Source: Pseudomonas sp. GM80 | GTDB lineage: Bacteria > Pseudomonadota > Gammaproteobacteria > Pseudomonadales > Pseudomonadaceae | DNA length: 64,000 bases | Direction of reading: 5' to 3' | Assembly: GCF_000282515.1 (NCBI RefSeq) | Contig: NZ_AKJD01000076.1 | Span: 1-64,000, forward strand | Part shown: positions 38,157 to 46,923 of the stretch, in pieces | Layout: each line of letters begins with the position of its first letter | How positions within the stretch are numbered: the stretch's first letter is position 1 | Position numbers and translations under genes: made by a program | Notes under the pieces: model-generated | What the model saw: the letters and a program-made list of their open reading frames with translations, nothing else | What the model was told of the DNA's origin: nothing | Database searches by the model: none

Positions 38157-38456
38157 TGTGGCTGACACACATTATTGTGGCGAGGGGATTTATCCCCGCT
38201 GGGTTGCGAAGCAGCCCTAAAACCATCCATCGCGATCTTTCACGCAAAACCGAGCCAGCCGGGTTTGCGACTGCTGCGCAGCCGAACGGGGATAAATCCC
38301 CTCGCCACAGGTTAGTGTTCCAACATTAGAGATGTGTCAGCCGCGCGGGTGGTGTTTGGCGTGCAGGTCTTGCAGGCGGGCGCGGGCGACGTGGGTGTAG
38401 ATTTGCGTGGTGGAGAGGTCGCTGTGGCCCAGCAGCATCTGCACCACGCGCAACGC
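38157..38456. repeat. Copy A of a roughly 300-bp duplicated block: family-C REP pair plus pseudo-xerD tail
   Basis: TATGTGGCTGACACACATTA at 38156 starts a block with an inverted REP pair (38174-38310), then sequence identical to the xerD 3' end (38331-38456, beginning GATGTGTCAGCCGCGC). The same block recurs about 326 bp on (38484-38782), where it is the real xerD end. The whole 38057-38662 interval otherwise has no gene. Confidence 0.85.
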
Positions 38457-38500
38457 ACTGCCTCTGCAACTGCTACACCCCTATGTGACTGACACACATT

Positions 38501-38636
38501 ATTGTGGTGAGGGGATTTATCCCCGCTGGGTTGCGAAGCAGCCCCAAAACCATCCCCCCAATCTATCAGTCAAACCGAGCAGCCCAAGATGGGGGCCGCT
38601 GCGCAGCCCGTCGCGGATAAATCCCCTCACCACAGG
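38501..38636. repeat. Copy B REP pair, downstream of the true xerD stop
   Basis: ATTGTGGTGAGGGGATTTAT (38501 onward) faces ATAAATCCCCTCACCACAGG ending at 38636. This is the partner copy of the pair at 38174-38310, with a few substitutions. Confidence 0.85.
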
Positions 38637-38662
38637 TAAGTATTTCAAACAAAGGGGATGTG

Positions 38663-39559
38663 TCAGCCGCGCGGGTGGTGTTTGGCGTGCAGGTCTTGCA
38701 GGCGGGCGCGGGCGACGTGGGTGTAGATTTGCGTGGTGGAGAGGTCGCTGTGGCCGAGCAGCATCTGCACCACGCGCAGGTCGGCGCCATGGTTGAGCAG
38801 GTGCGTGGCAAAGGCGTGGCGCAAGGTGTGCGGCGACAGCGACTTGCCGATCCCCGCGACCTTGGCCTGATGCTTGATCCGGTGCCAGAACGTCTGCCGG
38901 GTCATCTGCTCGCCGCGCTGGCTGGGAAACAGCACATCACTGGGCCGCCCGCCTAGCAGTTCGCCGCGCCCATCGCGCATGTAGCGCTCGATCCAGACAA
39001 TCGCCTCCTCGCCCATCGGCACCAGCCGCTCCTTGCTGCCCTTGCCCATCACCCGCAATACGCCCTGACGCAAATTGACTTGCTCCAGGGTCAGGCTGAC
39101 CAGTTCGGTCACGCGCAAACCGCATGCATACAGCACTTCGAGCATGGCGCGGTCACGCTGACCAATCGCTTCGCTCAAGTCCGGCGCCTGCAACAGCGCC
39201 TCCACGTCAGCTTCTGACAGCGATTTGGGTAATGGCCTACCCAGTTGCGGCATGTCGACACGTAACGTCGGGTCGACGCTGATCATCTTTTCCCGCAACA
39301 GATAGCGATAAAAGCCACGCACACCGGAGAGAAATCTCGCCGTGGAACGCGGTTTGTAGTTTTGCTCAAGGCGCCAGGCCAAATGATCAAGGATCAGCTC
39401 ACGCCCGGCGTTGATCAGCTCGAGGTTTTTCTCCTGCAACCAGCCATTGAACAGGGCGAGATCGCTGCGGTAAGCGCCGCGCGTGTTGTCGGACAGGCCC
39501 TTCTCAAGCCACAGAGCGTCGAGGAATTGGTCAATCAGTGGATGGTCGATGGCAGGCAT
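38663..39559 (-). CDS. xerD: Site-specific tyrosine recombinase XerD
   Basis: A 298-aa recombinase. The N-terminal SAM-like DNA-binding domain begins IDQFLDALWLEKGLSDNTRGAYRSDL. Catalytic residues are Arg in LYACGLRVTELVSL, the His/Arg of LSPHTLRHAFATHLLNHG, His in LLGHSDLS and the nucleophile Tyr in [17 protein letters not shown]. With XerC it resolves chromosome dimers at dif under FtsK control. It lies upstream of dsbC in the conserved Pseudomonas order. Its 3' end (about 120 bp) is duplicated about 326 bp downstream. Confidence 0.96.
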   Translation of the reverse strand: MPAIDHPLIDQFLDALWLEKGLSDNTRGAYRSDLALFNGWLQEKNLELINAGRELILDHLAWRLEQNYKPRSTARFLSGVRGFYRYLLREKMISVDPTLRVDMPQLGRPLPKSLSEADVEALLQAPDLSEAIGQRDRAMLEVLYACGLRVTELVSLTLEQVNLRQGVLRVMGKGSKERLVPMGEEAIVWIERYMRDGRGELLGGRPSDVLFPSQRGEQMTRQTFWHRIKHQAKVAGIGKSLSPHTLRHAFATHLLNHGADLRVVQMLLGHSDLSTTQIYTHVARARLQDLHAKHHPRG

Positions 39560-39667
39560 GGGCGCTCAAGACACACAGCCTCAAGGGCTGTGCGCAAATG
39601 TAGAGTGAACTGTAGGAATGGGCGCTAGTCTTTCATAGCCCGCTACTTCAAGGAACAGGGAGCATCA

Positions 39668-41479
39668 ATGAACGAGCAGCAAATTCTATTGGCATTTGGC
39701 GGGATTGGTGCGGCGGCGCTGGGGTGCCAATGGCTGGCCTGGCGCCTGAAGTTGCCGGCAATTCTGTTTCTGTTGCTGACCGGCATTCTGGTCGGCCCGG
39801 TGCTGGGCTGGCTCGATCCGCAGGAAATGTTTGGCCCATTGCTGATGCCGCTGGTGTCACTGGCGGTGGCGCTGATTCTGTTCGAGGGCAGTCTGACGCT
39901 GCACCTGTCGGAATGGAAAGAGATCGGCAGCGTTGTGCATCGACTGGTGACCATTGGCGCGATCTCGACCTGGATCGTCATCGCGGTCGCCACACATTTT
40001 CTGCTCGGCTTCGACTGGATGCTGGCCATCCTTTTCGGCAGCCTGACGCTGGTCACCGGCCCGACCGTGATCGTGCCGATGCTGCGCGTGGTGCGACCGA
40101 AAGCCTCGATCGCCAATATTCTGCGCTGGGAAGGCATCGTCATCGACCCGATCGGCGCCCTCCTCGCCGTGGTGGTTTACAGCTTCATCATTGCCAGCGC
40201 TGAAGGCCATGGTCTGAAACAAAGCCTGTTCACCTTTGGCGGCGTGATCGTCTGTGGCGCGGTGTTCGGGATTGTTGGCGGCTGGCTGCTCGGCACGGTG
40301 ATCCGCCGGCAGTGGCTGCCGGAATATCTGCATAACCTCGCGTCGTTGGCGGCGGTGTTGGGGATTTTCATTGCTTCGAACACCGTGATGCACGAGTCGG
40401 GACTGTTGGCGGTGACGCTGATGGGCATGTGGCTGGCGAACATGAAGGGCGTGGATGTGCGGCACATCCTGCACTTCAAGGAAAACCTCAGCGTGCTGCT
40501 GATTTCCGGCCTGTTCATTTTGCTCGCGGCGCGCCTGGATCTGTATGCGTTGATCGGGCTGGGGCCGTTGGTGCTGATTCTGTTGCTGGTGATTCAGTTG
40601 ATCGCCCGGCCGTTGAACGTATTGCTCAGCACGGCCGGTTCCAGCCTGAGTTGGCGTGAGCGTGCGTTGCTGTGCTGGATTGCACCACGCGGGATCGTCG
40701 CGGCGGCGGTGTCGGCGATTTTTGCGATTCGCCTGCATGAGGCCGGGCATGAAGGTGCCTTGCTGCTGGTGCCGCTGACGTTTGCGGTGATCATCGGCAC
40801 GGTGGTGCTGCAAAGCGCGACCGCACGACCACTTGCACGGCTATTGAAAGTTGCCGAGCCGGCGCCGAGCGGTTTCCTGATCGTTGGTGCGAACGGTCCG
40901 GCCCGCGAGCTGGGCAAGTCGCTGCAACAACTGGGTAGCCGCGTGCTGCTGACCGATTCGAGCTGGGAAAACATTCGCGCGGCGCGCATGGAAGGTTTGC
41001 CCACGTACTTCGGCAACCCGGCCTCGCAGCATGCCGATGCGCATCTGGATCTGGTCGGGTTGGGGCATTTGCTGGCGCTGTCGCCTTCGGGTGAACTCAA
41101 TACTCTGGCGGCGATGCGCTTTCGGCATGACTTCGGGCATCAGCGTTTGTTCGGGTTGGCCAGTGGGCACGAGAGTCGGCGCAGCGATAAACATCGGGCG
41201 AGCCTGGAACATCGGGGTAATCAATTGGGCAGCGAGGCGTTTACCTACGCGAAACTGGCCAGCCAGATGGGCCAAGGGTCTGAACTGTATAGCACGACGT
41301 TGACCGATGGTTTTGGCTGGGAAGATTACCGGGCGCTGCATGGCAATCGTGCGACGTTGCTGTTTATGCGCGATGACAGCGGCTGGGTGCATGTGGTGAC
41401 GCTGGAGACGGCGGTGAAGCCTGGGGCGGGCTGGACGTTGCTGGCGTTGATTCAGCCTGAGACCAGCGGCGCCGCATAA
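39668..41479 (+). CDS. CPA1-type cation:proton antiporter with C-terminal TrkA-N-like domain
   Basis: A 603-aa protein. The membrane domain of about 12 helices (residues 1-390) starts MNEQQILLAFGGIGAAALGC and includes LILFEGSLTLHLSEW and SLTLVTGPTVIVPMLRVVRP, where the conserved acidic position found in classical NhaP (ND/DD) is not obvious. A Rossmann-like nucleotide-binding region follows (GFLIVGANGPARELGKSLQQLG...VLLTDSSW), akin to TrkA-N, then a soluble tail. It probably exchanges Na+ or K+ for H+ with regulation by a nucleotide. It is divergent from xerD and stands alone, with a REP pair after it. Confidence 0.88.
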   Translation: MNEQQILLAFGGIGAAALGCQWLAWRLKLPAILFLLLTGILVGPVLGWLDPQEMFGPLLMPLVSLAVALILFEGSLTLHLSEWKEIGSVVHRLVTIGAISTWIVIAVATHFLLGFDWMLAILFGSLTLVTGPTVIVPMLRVVRPKASIANILRWEGIVIDPIGALLAVVVYSFIIASAEGHGLKQSLFTFGGVIVCGAVFGIVGGWLLGTVIRRQWLPEYLHNLASLAAVLGIFIASNTVMHESGLLAVTLMGMWLANMKGVDVRHILHFKENLSVLLISGLFILLAARLDLYALIGLGPLVLILLLVIQLIARPLNVLLSTAGSSLSWRERALLCWIAPRGIVAAAVSAIFAIRLHEAGHEGALLLVPLTFAVIIGTVVLQSATARPLARLLKVAEPAPSGFLIVGANGPARELGKSLQQLGSRVLLTDSSWENIRAARMEGLPTYFGNPASQHADAHLDLVGLGHLLALSPSGELNTLAAMRFRHDFGHQRLFGLASGHESRRSDKHRASLEHRGNQLGSEAFTYAKLASQMGQGSELYSTTLTDGFGWEDYRALHGNRATLLFMRDDSGWVHVVTLETAVKPGAGWTLLALIQPETSGAA

Positions 41480-41483
41480 ATCG

Positions 41484-41574
41484 AATCGCGGGCAAGCCCG
41501 CTCCCACAATGTCCGTGTCGTGCATAAAAGTTGTGAACGACACAAAACCTGTGGGAGCGGGCTTGCCCGCGATG
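41484..41574. repeat. REPIN-like inverted pair (GTGGGAGCGGGCTTGCCCGC)
   Basis: ATCGCGGGCAAGCCCGCTCC at 41484 onward faces GGAGCGGGCTTGCCCGCGAT ending at 41574, between the antiporter and thioesterase genes (convergent ends). Related pair at 49808-49899. Confidence 0.87.
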
Positions 41575-41593
41575 GCCGCGACTCGGTTTCAGA

Positions 41594-42007
41594 TCAGGCT
41601 GCAAAACCCGGCAGCACCGGCACCGGCCGCTTGTCGTCATCGATCGCAACAAAGCTGAACTGCCCGTGGATCGCTTTCTCGCGGCCATCACAGCTCATGC
41701 TCTCGACAAAGACTTCCACCTCGACTTTGAGGCTGGTGTTGCCGACCTTGATCACCTTCCCCACCAGCTCGACGATGGACCCGGCCGGGATCGCGTGATT
41801 GAAGTCGATGCGATCGGTGGACACGGTCACCAATGGCAGACGGCAGAAGCGTGTCGCGGTGATGAAGGAGACTTCGTCCATCCACGCCAGCGCAGTGCCG
41901 CCGAACAGGGTGTTGTGGTGGTTGGTGGTCGGCGGGAAGACGGCTTTGGTGACGCGGGTCACCGAGAGTTCGGTGCGGCGTTGGATTTCCTGGTCGCGGG
42001 TAGACAT
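41594..42007 (-). CDS. Acyl-CoA thioesterase, hotdog fold (YciA/BACH-like)
   Basis: ATG 42007 (MSTRDQEIQRRTELSVTRVT) gives 137 aa; the frame running up to 42235 is discarded because it crosses a REP unit and the rplS terminator. The hotdog signature is FPPTTNHHNTLFGGTALAWMDEVSF, with the Asn-His-x-x-Thr and catalytic acidic Asp region of acyl-CoA thioesterases. FDFNHAIPAGSIVELVGKVIKVG-type strands follow. It hydrolyses short- to medium-chain acyl-CoA to free acid and CoA. It is alone between the antiporter and the rplS operon and transcribed in the same direction as rplS, but separated by a terminator. Confidence 0.92.
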   Translation of the reverse strand: MSTRDQEIQRRTELSVTRVTKAVFPPTTNHHNTLFGGTALAWMDEVSFITATRFCRLPLVTVSTDRIDFNHAIPAGSIVELVGKVIKVGNTSLKVEVEVFVESMSCDGREKAIHGQFSFVAIDDDKRPVPVLPGFAA

Positions 42008-42052
42008 GTGAGATGACTCGTAAAACGTAGACTGCAAATCGAAAACAGGATC

Positions 42053-42081
42053 AAAAGATCGCAGCCTTCGGCAGCTCCTAA
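42053..42081. repeat. Single family-A REP unit
   Basis: AAAAGATCGCAGCCTTCGGC ... GCTCCTA, a lone copy between the thioesterase gene and the rplS terminator. Confidence 0.8.
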
Positions 42082-42109
42082 AGGATGGGGGCAGTTTATT
42101 GCAGGCAAC

Positions 42110-42137
42110 AAAAAAGCAGCCCGTAGGCTGCTTTTTT
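42110..42137 (-). terminator. Rho-independent terminator of the rpsP-rplS operon
   Basis: AAAAAAGCAGCC (42110-42121) pairs with GGCTGCTTTTTT (42126-42137) around a 4-nt loop, 19 nt past the rplS stop. The perfect A/T-flanked stem can act on both strands. Confidence 0.93.
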
Positions 42138-42155
42138 CTGCATCGGAAGCTGGAC

Positions 42156-42506
42156 TTAAGCCAGTTTTTCCTTGATGCGAGCTGCTTTACCCGACAGGTC
42201 GCGCAGGTAGTACAGCTTGGCTTTACGTACGTCACCGCGACGTTTAACAGCCATGCTGTCGATCTGCGGGGAGTAGGTCTGGAAAGTACGTTCTACGCCA
42301 ACACCGTTGGAGATTTTACGAACGGTGAACGCACTGTTCACGCCGCGGTTACGCTTGGCGATTACAACGCCTTCGAACGCTTGCAGACGGGAACGATCGC
42401 CTTCCTTCACTTTCACCTGAACGACAATAGTGTCGCCTGGGGCGAAGGTAGGGATTTCTTTGGTCATCTGCTCTGCTTCGAGTGCAAGGATGATTTTGTT
42501 GGTCAT
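42156..42506 (-). CDS. rplS: 50S ribosomal protein L19
   Basis: A 116-aa protein: [20 protein letters not shown], then [35 protein letters not shown] and [32 protein letters not shown], the L19 signature. L19 lies at the 30S-50S interface. It is the last gene of the rpsP-rimM-trmD-rplS operon, 45 nt after trmD, and is followed by a strong terminator. AGGAGCACAGC precedes its ATG. Length and sequence are standard. Confidence 0.98.
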
Positions 42507-42551
42507 GCTGTGCTCCTAAGGTAAATCGTTCGATCTACCATCGATACGTTG

Positions 42552-43304
42552 TTAACTATCGTCCCGCTCGCGGATGTATTCCTCGAGCAGCTTCTTCTCT
42601 TCTCCAGAAAGCGAGCGGCTTTCCAGAAGATCGGCGCGTCGTTCAAAGGTCCTACCAAGGGACTGCTGTAAACGCCAACGCCGGATATGCGCGTGGTTGC
42701 CACTCAGCAACACGTCGGGTACACGCTGATCCGCATACACCTCAGGTCGGGTGTAGTGCGGGCAATCCAGCAGACCATCCGTAAAGGAATCTTCCTCGGC
42801 GGAGTCCGCATGCCCTAAAGCTCCAGGCAGCAGTCGTGTAACCGCATCGATCAGGACCATGGCCGGCAGCTCGCCGCCAGACAGTACATAGTCGCCAATC
42901 GACCACTCTTCATCGACATGAGCTTCAATGAAACGCTCGTCAATGCCTTCATAGCGGCCGGCAATCAGGATCAATGCATCCGATTGTGCCAACTCGCGTA
43001 CCGCCGACTGAGTCAGTTGACGGCCTTGGGGGGACAGGTAAATCACCTTCGCCGCCTCCCCGGCTGCTGCCTTGGCCTGAACCAGAGCATCTTCCAGGGG
43101 CTTGATCTTCATCACCATGCCCGGACCACCGCCAAACGGGCGATCGTCCACAGTGTGATGCCGATCCGTCGTGTAATCCCGCGGGTTCCAACAGGTCAGC
43201 TGCAAGAGCCCCTGTTTGACCGCTCGACTGGTGATGCCGTAGTCGCCGATGGCGGAAAACATCTCGGGAAACAAACTGATCACTTCTACGCGCAAGTTAG
43301 CCAC
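42552..43304 (-). CDS. trmD: tRNA (guanine-N1)-methyltransferase
   Basis: GTG at 43304, 2 nt after the rimM stop, gives 250 aa ([20 protein letters not shown]); upstream frame to 43370 lies inside rimM. The SPOUT knot motifs are [17 protein letters not shown], the [34 protein letters not shown] block and [13 protein letters not shown]. TrmD makes m1G37 in tRNA using S-adenosylmethionine and preserves the reading frame. GTG start and tight spacing suggest translational coupling to rimM. Confidence 0.97.
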   Translation of the reverse strand: MANLRVEVISLFPEMFSAIGDYGITSRAVKQGLLQLTCWNPRDYTTDRHHTVDDRPFGGGPGMVMKIKPLEDALVQAKAAAGEAAKVIYLSPQGRQLTQSAVRELAQSDALILIAGRYEGIDERFIEAHVDEEWSIGDYVLSGGELPAMVLIDAVTRLLPGALGHADSAEEDSFTDGLLDCPHYTRPEVYADQRVPDVLLSGNHAHIRRWRLQQSLGRTFERRADLLESRSLSGEEKKLLEEYIRERDDS

Positions 43305-43306
43305 GC

Positions 43307-43843
43307 TTAGAAGTCCGCGTCCCAATCCACCTTCATCTCGCCCGCGGCCAGATCGACTGCCAACACACATTGCTCCGTATAGGGCAACAAGCGTTCGCGA
43401 TCATCCAGGCTGCCAGCGCAAGGCTTGACGACCATTACATCATTGGCGCCGGTTTCCAGAAGATGATCGACTTTCCCGAGCAATTGCCCCAGTTGATCGA
43501 TGACCTTCAGACCTTCCAGCTGGTACCAGTAGTACTCGCCGTCGGTCAATTCAGGGAACAGGTTGCGCGGCACGCAGATCTCATAACCGGCCAGAAGACG
43601 AGCTTCTTCACGATCATCAAGACCCTTGAGCTTTGCGACCAGGAACTTATCGCTCCCGCGTCCACTGACCAGCTCGACCTGTTTGACATTGCCTTCGCGC
43701 TTGAGCGTCCAGGTTTTGTACTGCAACAGGTTTTCAGTCGGATCAGTAAAGGAATAAACCTTCACTTCGCCGCGAACGCCATGAACAGAATAAATTTTGC
43801 CAATAACGATCAAATCATCGGCAACAGCAGGCGTCGCGTTCAT
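43307..43843 (-). CDS. rimM: 16S rRNA processing factor RimM
   Basis: A 178-aa protein starting [35 protein letters not shown], with the RimM N-terminal domain GKI...HGVRGEVKV and the PRC barrel ([19 protein letters not shown]). It binds S19 and assists 30S head maturation. Second gene of the rpsP operon, 5 nt downstream of rpsP and 2 nt before trmD. Confidence 0.97.
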   Translation of the reverse strand: MNATPAVADDLIVIGKIYSVHGVRGEVKVYSFTDPTENLLQYKTWTLKREGNVKQVELVSGRGSDKFLVAKLKGLDDREEARLLAGYEICVPRNLFPELTDGEYYWYQLEGLKVIDQLGQLLGKVDHLLETGANDVMVVKPCAGSLDDRERLLPYTEQCVLAVDLAAGEMKVDWDADF

Positions 43844-43848
43844 ATTGC

Positions 43849-44100
43849 TCAGGCCGCAGCCTTTGCAGATTCCTTCAGCAACTGAGCAACACGCTCAGAA
43901 GGCTGTGCACCAACGCTCAGCCAGTAGGCTACGCGCTCTTGGTTCACGGACAGACGGATTTCCTGACCACGGGCAACAGGGTTGAAGAAACCAACCTGTT
44001 CTTTGTGGGAGCCGTCACGCGGGTTACGCGAGTCGGTTACGGTCAGGTGGTAAAACGGGCGCTTTTTGGAGCCGCCAAGGGCAAGACGGATTGTTAGCAT
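43849..44100 (-). CDS. rpsP: 30S ribosomal protein S16
   Basis: An 83-aa protein: [41 protein letters not shown] and [16 protein letters not shown], all standard for S16. First gene of the rpsP-rimM-trmD-rplS operon; its promoter must lie in the 44101-44352 part of the gap downstream of ffh. Confidence 0.98.
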   Translation of the reverse strand: MLTIRLALGGSKKRPFYHLTVTDSRNPRDGSHKEQVGFFNPVARGQEIRLSVNQERVAYWLSVGAQPSERVAQLLKESAKAAA

Positions 44101-44352
44101 GTGAACATCGTTCCTGTAGTCGGTGCTGCAAATCTAAATGCACAGCGGGCATGGGTGCCCGAAAGGCCGCATATTCTAAGGAATATCCGGACTTTTGCAA
44201 ATGACTTTTTCCGGCGCCTATGGCATGCCGTGCAGATCTGCATATAGAGCCGTCGATGAAAACGGCCGGTCAGCTCCCGCCAAGTGCGGGTTTGCTGTTG
44301 ATCCTGCGTCCTTGCAGGGTCTGCGCCGGTGCGACGACCGGCGCGGATTCTT

Positions 44353-44510
44353 GTGTCCCGTCTCACCCATTTCGCTCACTTTTGGCGAGTGGCTGATGCC
44401 CTCAAGCAAGGCGCCGCGACGAGTCATAGCCAGCTATGGCGAGGAGCGGCAACGCAGCATGAGGGCATCAGACGCCGCCATAAGTGAGCAGAATGGGTGA
44501 GACGGGACAC
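44353..44510. repeat. Roughly 158-bp near-perfect palindrome abutting the ffh stop codon
   Basis: GTGTCCCGTCTCACCCATT at 44353 is mirrored by AATGGGTGAGACGGGACAC ending at 44510. Matching continues inward (GCTCACTT/AAGTGAGC, CTGATGCCCTCA/TGAGGGCATCAG) to ATAGC-CAGCTAT near 44431, with a few mismatches. One base separates it from the ffh stop codon. It could act as a very strong terminator or be a mobile palindromic repeat. The remaining 44101-44352 holds a GC-rich stretch with small hairpins and presumably the rpsP promoter. Confidence 0.85.
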
Positions 44511-44511
44511 C

Positions 44512-45888
44512 TTACATTTTCGGCATGCCGCCGCCGGGCAACATTCCGCCCATGCCGCGCATCATTTTCGCCATTCCGCCTTTGGCGGTGAATTTCTTCA
44601 TCATCTTCTGCATCTGCTTGTGCTGCTTGATCAAGCGACCGATGTCCTGCACCTGAGTGCCGGAACCCATGGCGATCCGGCGTTTGCGCGAACCGCTGAT
44701 CAGCTCAGGGTCGCGGCGCTCGGCCGGGGTCATGGAATTGATGATGGCTTCCATCTGTTTGAATTGCTTCTCTGCGGCGTTTTGGGCATTGCCCATTTGC
44801 GACAGGTTGACGCCGCCGATGCTCGGCAGTTTGTCCATGAGGCCGCCGAGGCCGCCCATGTTCTTCATCTGTTGCAGCTGATCGCGGAAGTCTTCGAGGT
44901 CGAAGCCCTTGCCCTTCTTCAGCTTCTTGGCCAGTTTGTCGGCCTTGTCTTTATCGAGGGTCGCTTCGGCCTGTTCGATCAGGCTGAGCACGTCGCCCAT
45001 GCCGAGAATCCGCGAGGCAATACGTTCAGGGTGGAACGGATCGAGCGCTTCGCTCTTCTCGCCCATACCGATGAACTTGATCGGCTTGCCGGTGATCGCG
45101 CGTACCGACAGGGCGGCACCGCCACGGGCGTCGCCGTCGACCTTGGTCAGGATCACACCGGTCAGCGGCAGCGCATCACCGAAGGCCTTGGCCGTGTTGG
45201 CCGCATCCTGACCGGTCATGGCGTCGACCACGAACAGGGTTTCGACCGGGTTGATCGCGGCGTGCAGTGCCTTGATCTCGCCCATCATCTCTTCGTCGAT
45301 GTGCAGACGACCGGCGGTATCGACGATGACCACGTCGATGAATTTCAGTTTGGCTTCTTTAATAGCTGCGGTGGCGATGTCGACCGGCTTCTGGCTCAAG
45401 TCGGACGGGAAGAACGTCACGCCGATGTCGTTGGCCAGGGTTTCCAGCTGTTTAATAGCGGCCGGGCGATAAACGTCCGCCGACACGACCATGACCGACT
45501 TCTTCTTGCGCTCCTTAAGGAAGCGCGCAAGTTTACCGGCGGTAGTGGTTTTACCCGCGCCCTGCAGACCGGCCATCAGAATGACGGCTGGCGGTACGGC
45601 GCTCAGGTTCAAATCTTCGTTGGCCGCGCCCATCAGGCTTTCGAGCTCAGCCTGGACGATCTTCACGAATGCCTGGCCCGGCGTCAGGCTGCGCGACACC
45701 TCGGTGCCGACAGCGCGCTCCTTGACCGAATTGACGAAGTCCTTGACCACCGGCAGGGCGACGTCGGCTTCGAGCAACGCCATGCGCACTTCACGCAGGG
45801 TGTCTTTGATGTTGTCCTCGGTCAGCTTCGCCTTGCCGGTGACATGGCGCAGCGTCTGCGAGAGACGGTCGGTTAAGTTTTCAAACAT
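44512..45888 (-). CDS. ffh: Signal recognition particle protein Ffh
   Basis: A 458-aa GTPase. The N domain starts MFENLTDRLSQTLRHVTG. The G domain has GLQGAGKTTTAGKLARFLKE (P-loop), VIVDTAGRLHIDEEMM and LTKVDGDARGGAALS. The Met-rich M domain ends GGMAKMMRGMGGMLPGGGMPKM. It binds signal sequences of nascent membrane proteins with 4.5S RNA and delivers them to FtsY. It lies upstream of, and in line with, rpsP, but a very long palindrome stands between them. Confidence 0.97.
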   Translation of the reverse strand: MFENLTDRLSQTLRHVTGKAKLTEDNIKDTLREVRMALLEADVALPVVKDFVNSVKERAVGTEVSRSLTPGQAFVKIVQAELESLMGAANEDLNLSAVPPAVILMAGLQGAGKTTTAGKLARFLKERKKKSVMVVSADVYRPAAIKQLETLANDIGVTFFPSDLSQKPVDIATAAIKEAKLKFIDVVIVDTAGRLHIDEEMMGEIKALHAAINPVETLFVVDAMTGQDAANTAKAFGDALPLTGVILTKVDGDARGGAALSVRAITGKPIKFIGMGEKSEALDPFHPERIASRILGMGDVLSLIEQAEATLDKDKADKLAKKLKKGKGFDLEDFRDQLQQMKNMGGLGGLMDKLPSIGGVNLSQMGNAQNAAEKQFKQMEAIINSMTPAERRDPELISGSRKRRIAMGSGTQVQDIGRLIKQHKQMQKMMKKFTAKGGMAKMMRGMGGMLPGGGMPKM

Positions 45889-46098
45889 TGCGCGATCCTT
45901 TCAGGCCCTGTGTAGACCGGGATAATGGCGGCCCAGACCGGAATCAACATGTGCTCGGCGAGCCTGCGGCGTGGGCAGGTCGCGGATTATAGCGAAGACT
46001 GCGGCTGGCGGACACCTCGCTGTCAGCTTCCTGAGTCTTTCGTGTCGTGGCGGTTCTATGCCAAACTCAGCCCCTTTCGGGCTTGCCTAACAGGATTT

Positions 46099-46911
46099 AT
46101 GCTCCCCTTGTCACCCAGTTTGCTGACCACCCTCGCCGCCGCCCTTCTATATGCCGCTGCGACCCTTTATCAGAGCACCCGCTTGGCCACTGGCGCCAAG
46201 GCGAACAAGCGCCTGCTGGTTGGCCTCGGCGTTTTCGCCGTGGTGGCCCACGCTGCCAGCCTGCTCACGCATTTGCTGACGCCGATTGGTCTGGGTCTGG
46301 ATTTCTTCAGCGCTTCCAGCCTGATCGCCGCAGCGGTGATCGCCCTGACGCTGATCGCCTGCTCGCGCATTCCGGTGGAAAACCTGCTGGTGCTGCTGTT
46401 CCCGCTGGGCGCGATCACCGTGCTGCTGGCGCAGTTCGCGCCGACCGGCACGGTGCAGATCATCGATGAAGAGCCGGGCATCCTCGCGCACATTCTGTTG
46501 TCGATCCTCGCCTACGGCATGTTCACCATTGCGGTGTTCCAGGCCTTGCTGCTGCTGGTGCAAGACCACCAGCTCAAGCACAAGCACCCGTCCGGGCTGA
46601 TCAAGAACTTCCCGCCGCTGCAAACCATGGAAAGCCTGTTGTTCGGTTTCCTCTGGGCCGGCTGGACGCTGCTGTCGCTGTCGCTGATTTCCGGATGGCT
46701 GTTCGTCGAGAACCTGTTCGCCCAGCATCTGGTGCACAAAACTCTATTGGCGTGCCTCGCCTGGATCGTCTTCAGCGTGTTGCTGTGGGGCCGCAACCGT
46801 CTCGGCTGGCGCGGTCACAAGGCGATTCGCTGGACCCTCGCCGGTTTCTGCCTGCTGATGTTGGCGTATTTCGGCAGCAAACTGGTTCGTGAATACATTC
46901 TGCACATCTGA
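46099..46911 (+). CDS. CcsA/YpjD-like cytochrome c assembly family membrane protein
   Basis: ATG 46099 (MLPLSPSLLTTLAAALLYAA) gives 270 aa; the open frame from 45925 is in the ffh promoter region and is not used. About eight transmembrane helices can be counted, with family features SLLTHLLTPIGLGLDFFSAS, PTGTVQIIDEEPGILAHILLSILAYG and LQTMESLLFGFLWAGWTLLSLSLISG. This is the YpjD/CcsA-related family often encoded next to ffh. A haem-handling role is suspected but unproven. It is divergent from ffh, and 12 bp precede the CorC-like gene, so they probably share an operon. Confidence 0.88.
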   Translation: MLPLSPSLLTTLAAALLYAAATLYQSTRLATGAKANKRLLVGLGVFAVVAHAASLLTHLLTPIGLGLDFFSASSLIAAAVIALTLIACSRIPVENLLVLLFPLGAITVLLAQFAPTGTVQIIDEEPGILAHILLSILAYGMFTIAVFQALLLLVQDHQLKHKHPSGLIKNFPPLQTMESLLFGFLWAGWTLLSLSLISGWLFVENLFAQHLVHKTLLACLAWIVFSVLLWGRNRLGWRGHKAIRWTLAGFCLLMLAYFGSKLVREYILHI

Positions 46912-46923
46912 CGGGCGGCATAA

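Noticed and set aside
44195..44500. Short frames within the long palindrome next to ffh
   Set aside because: They arise from the inverted repeat itself; palindromes create frames on both strands.
44497..45876. 459-aa plus-strand frame opposite ffh
   Set aside because: Ffh motifs on the minus strand are unmistakable; this is a shadow frame.
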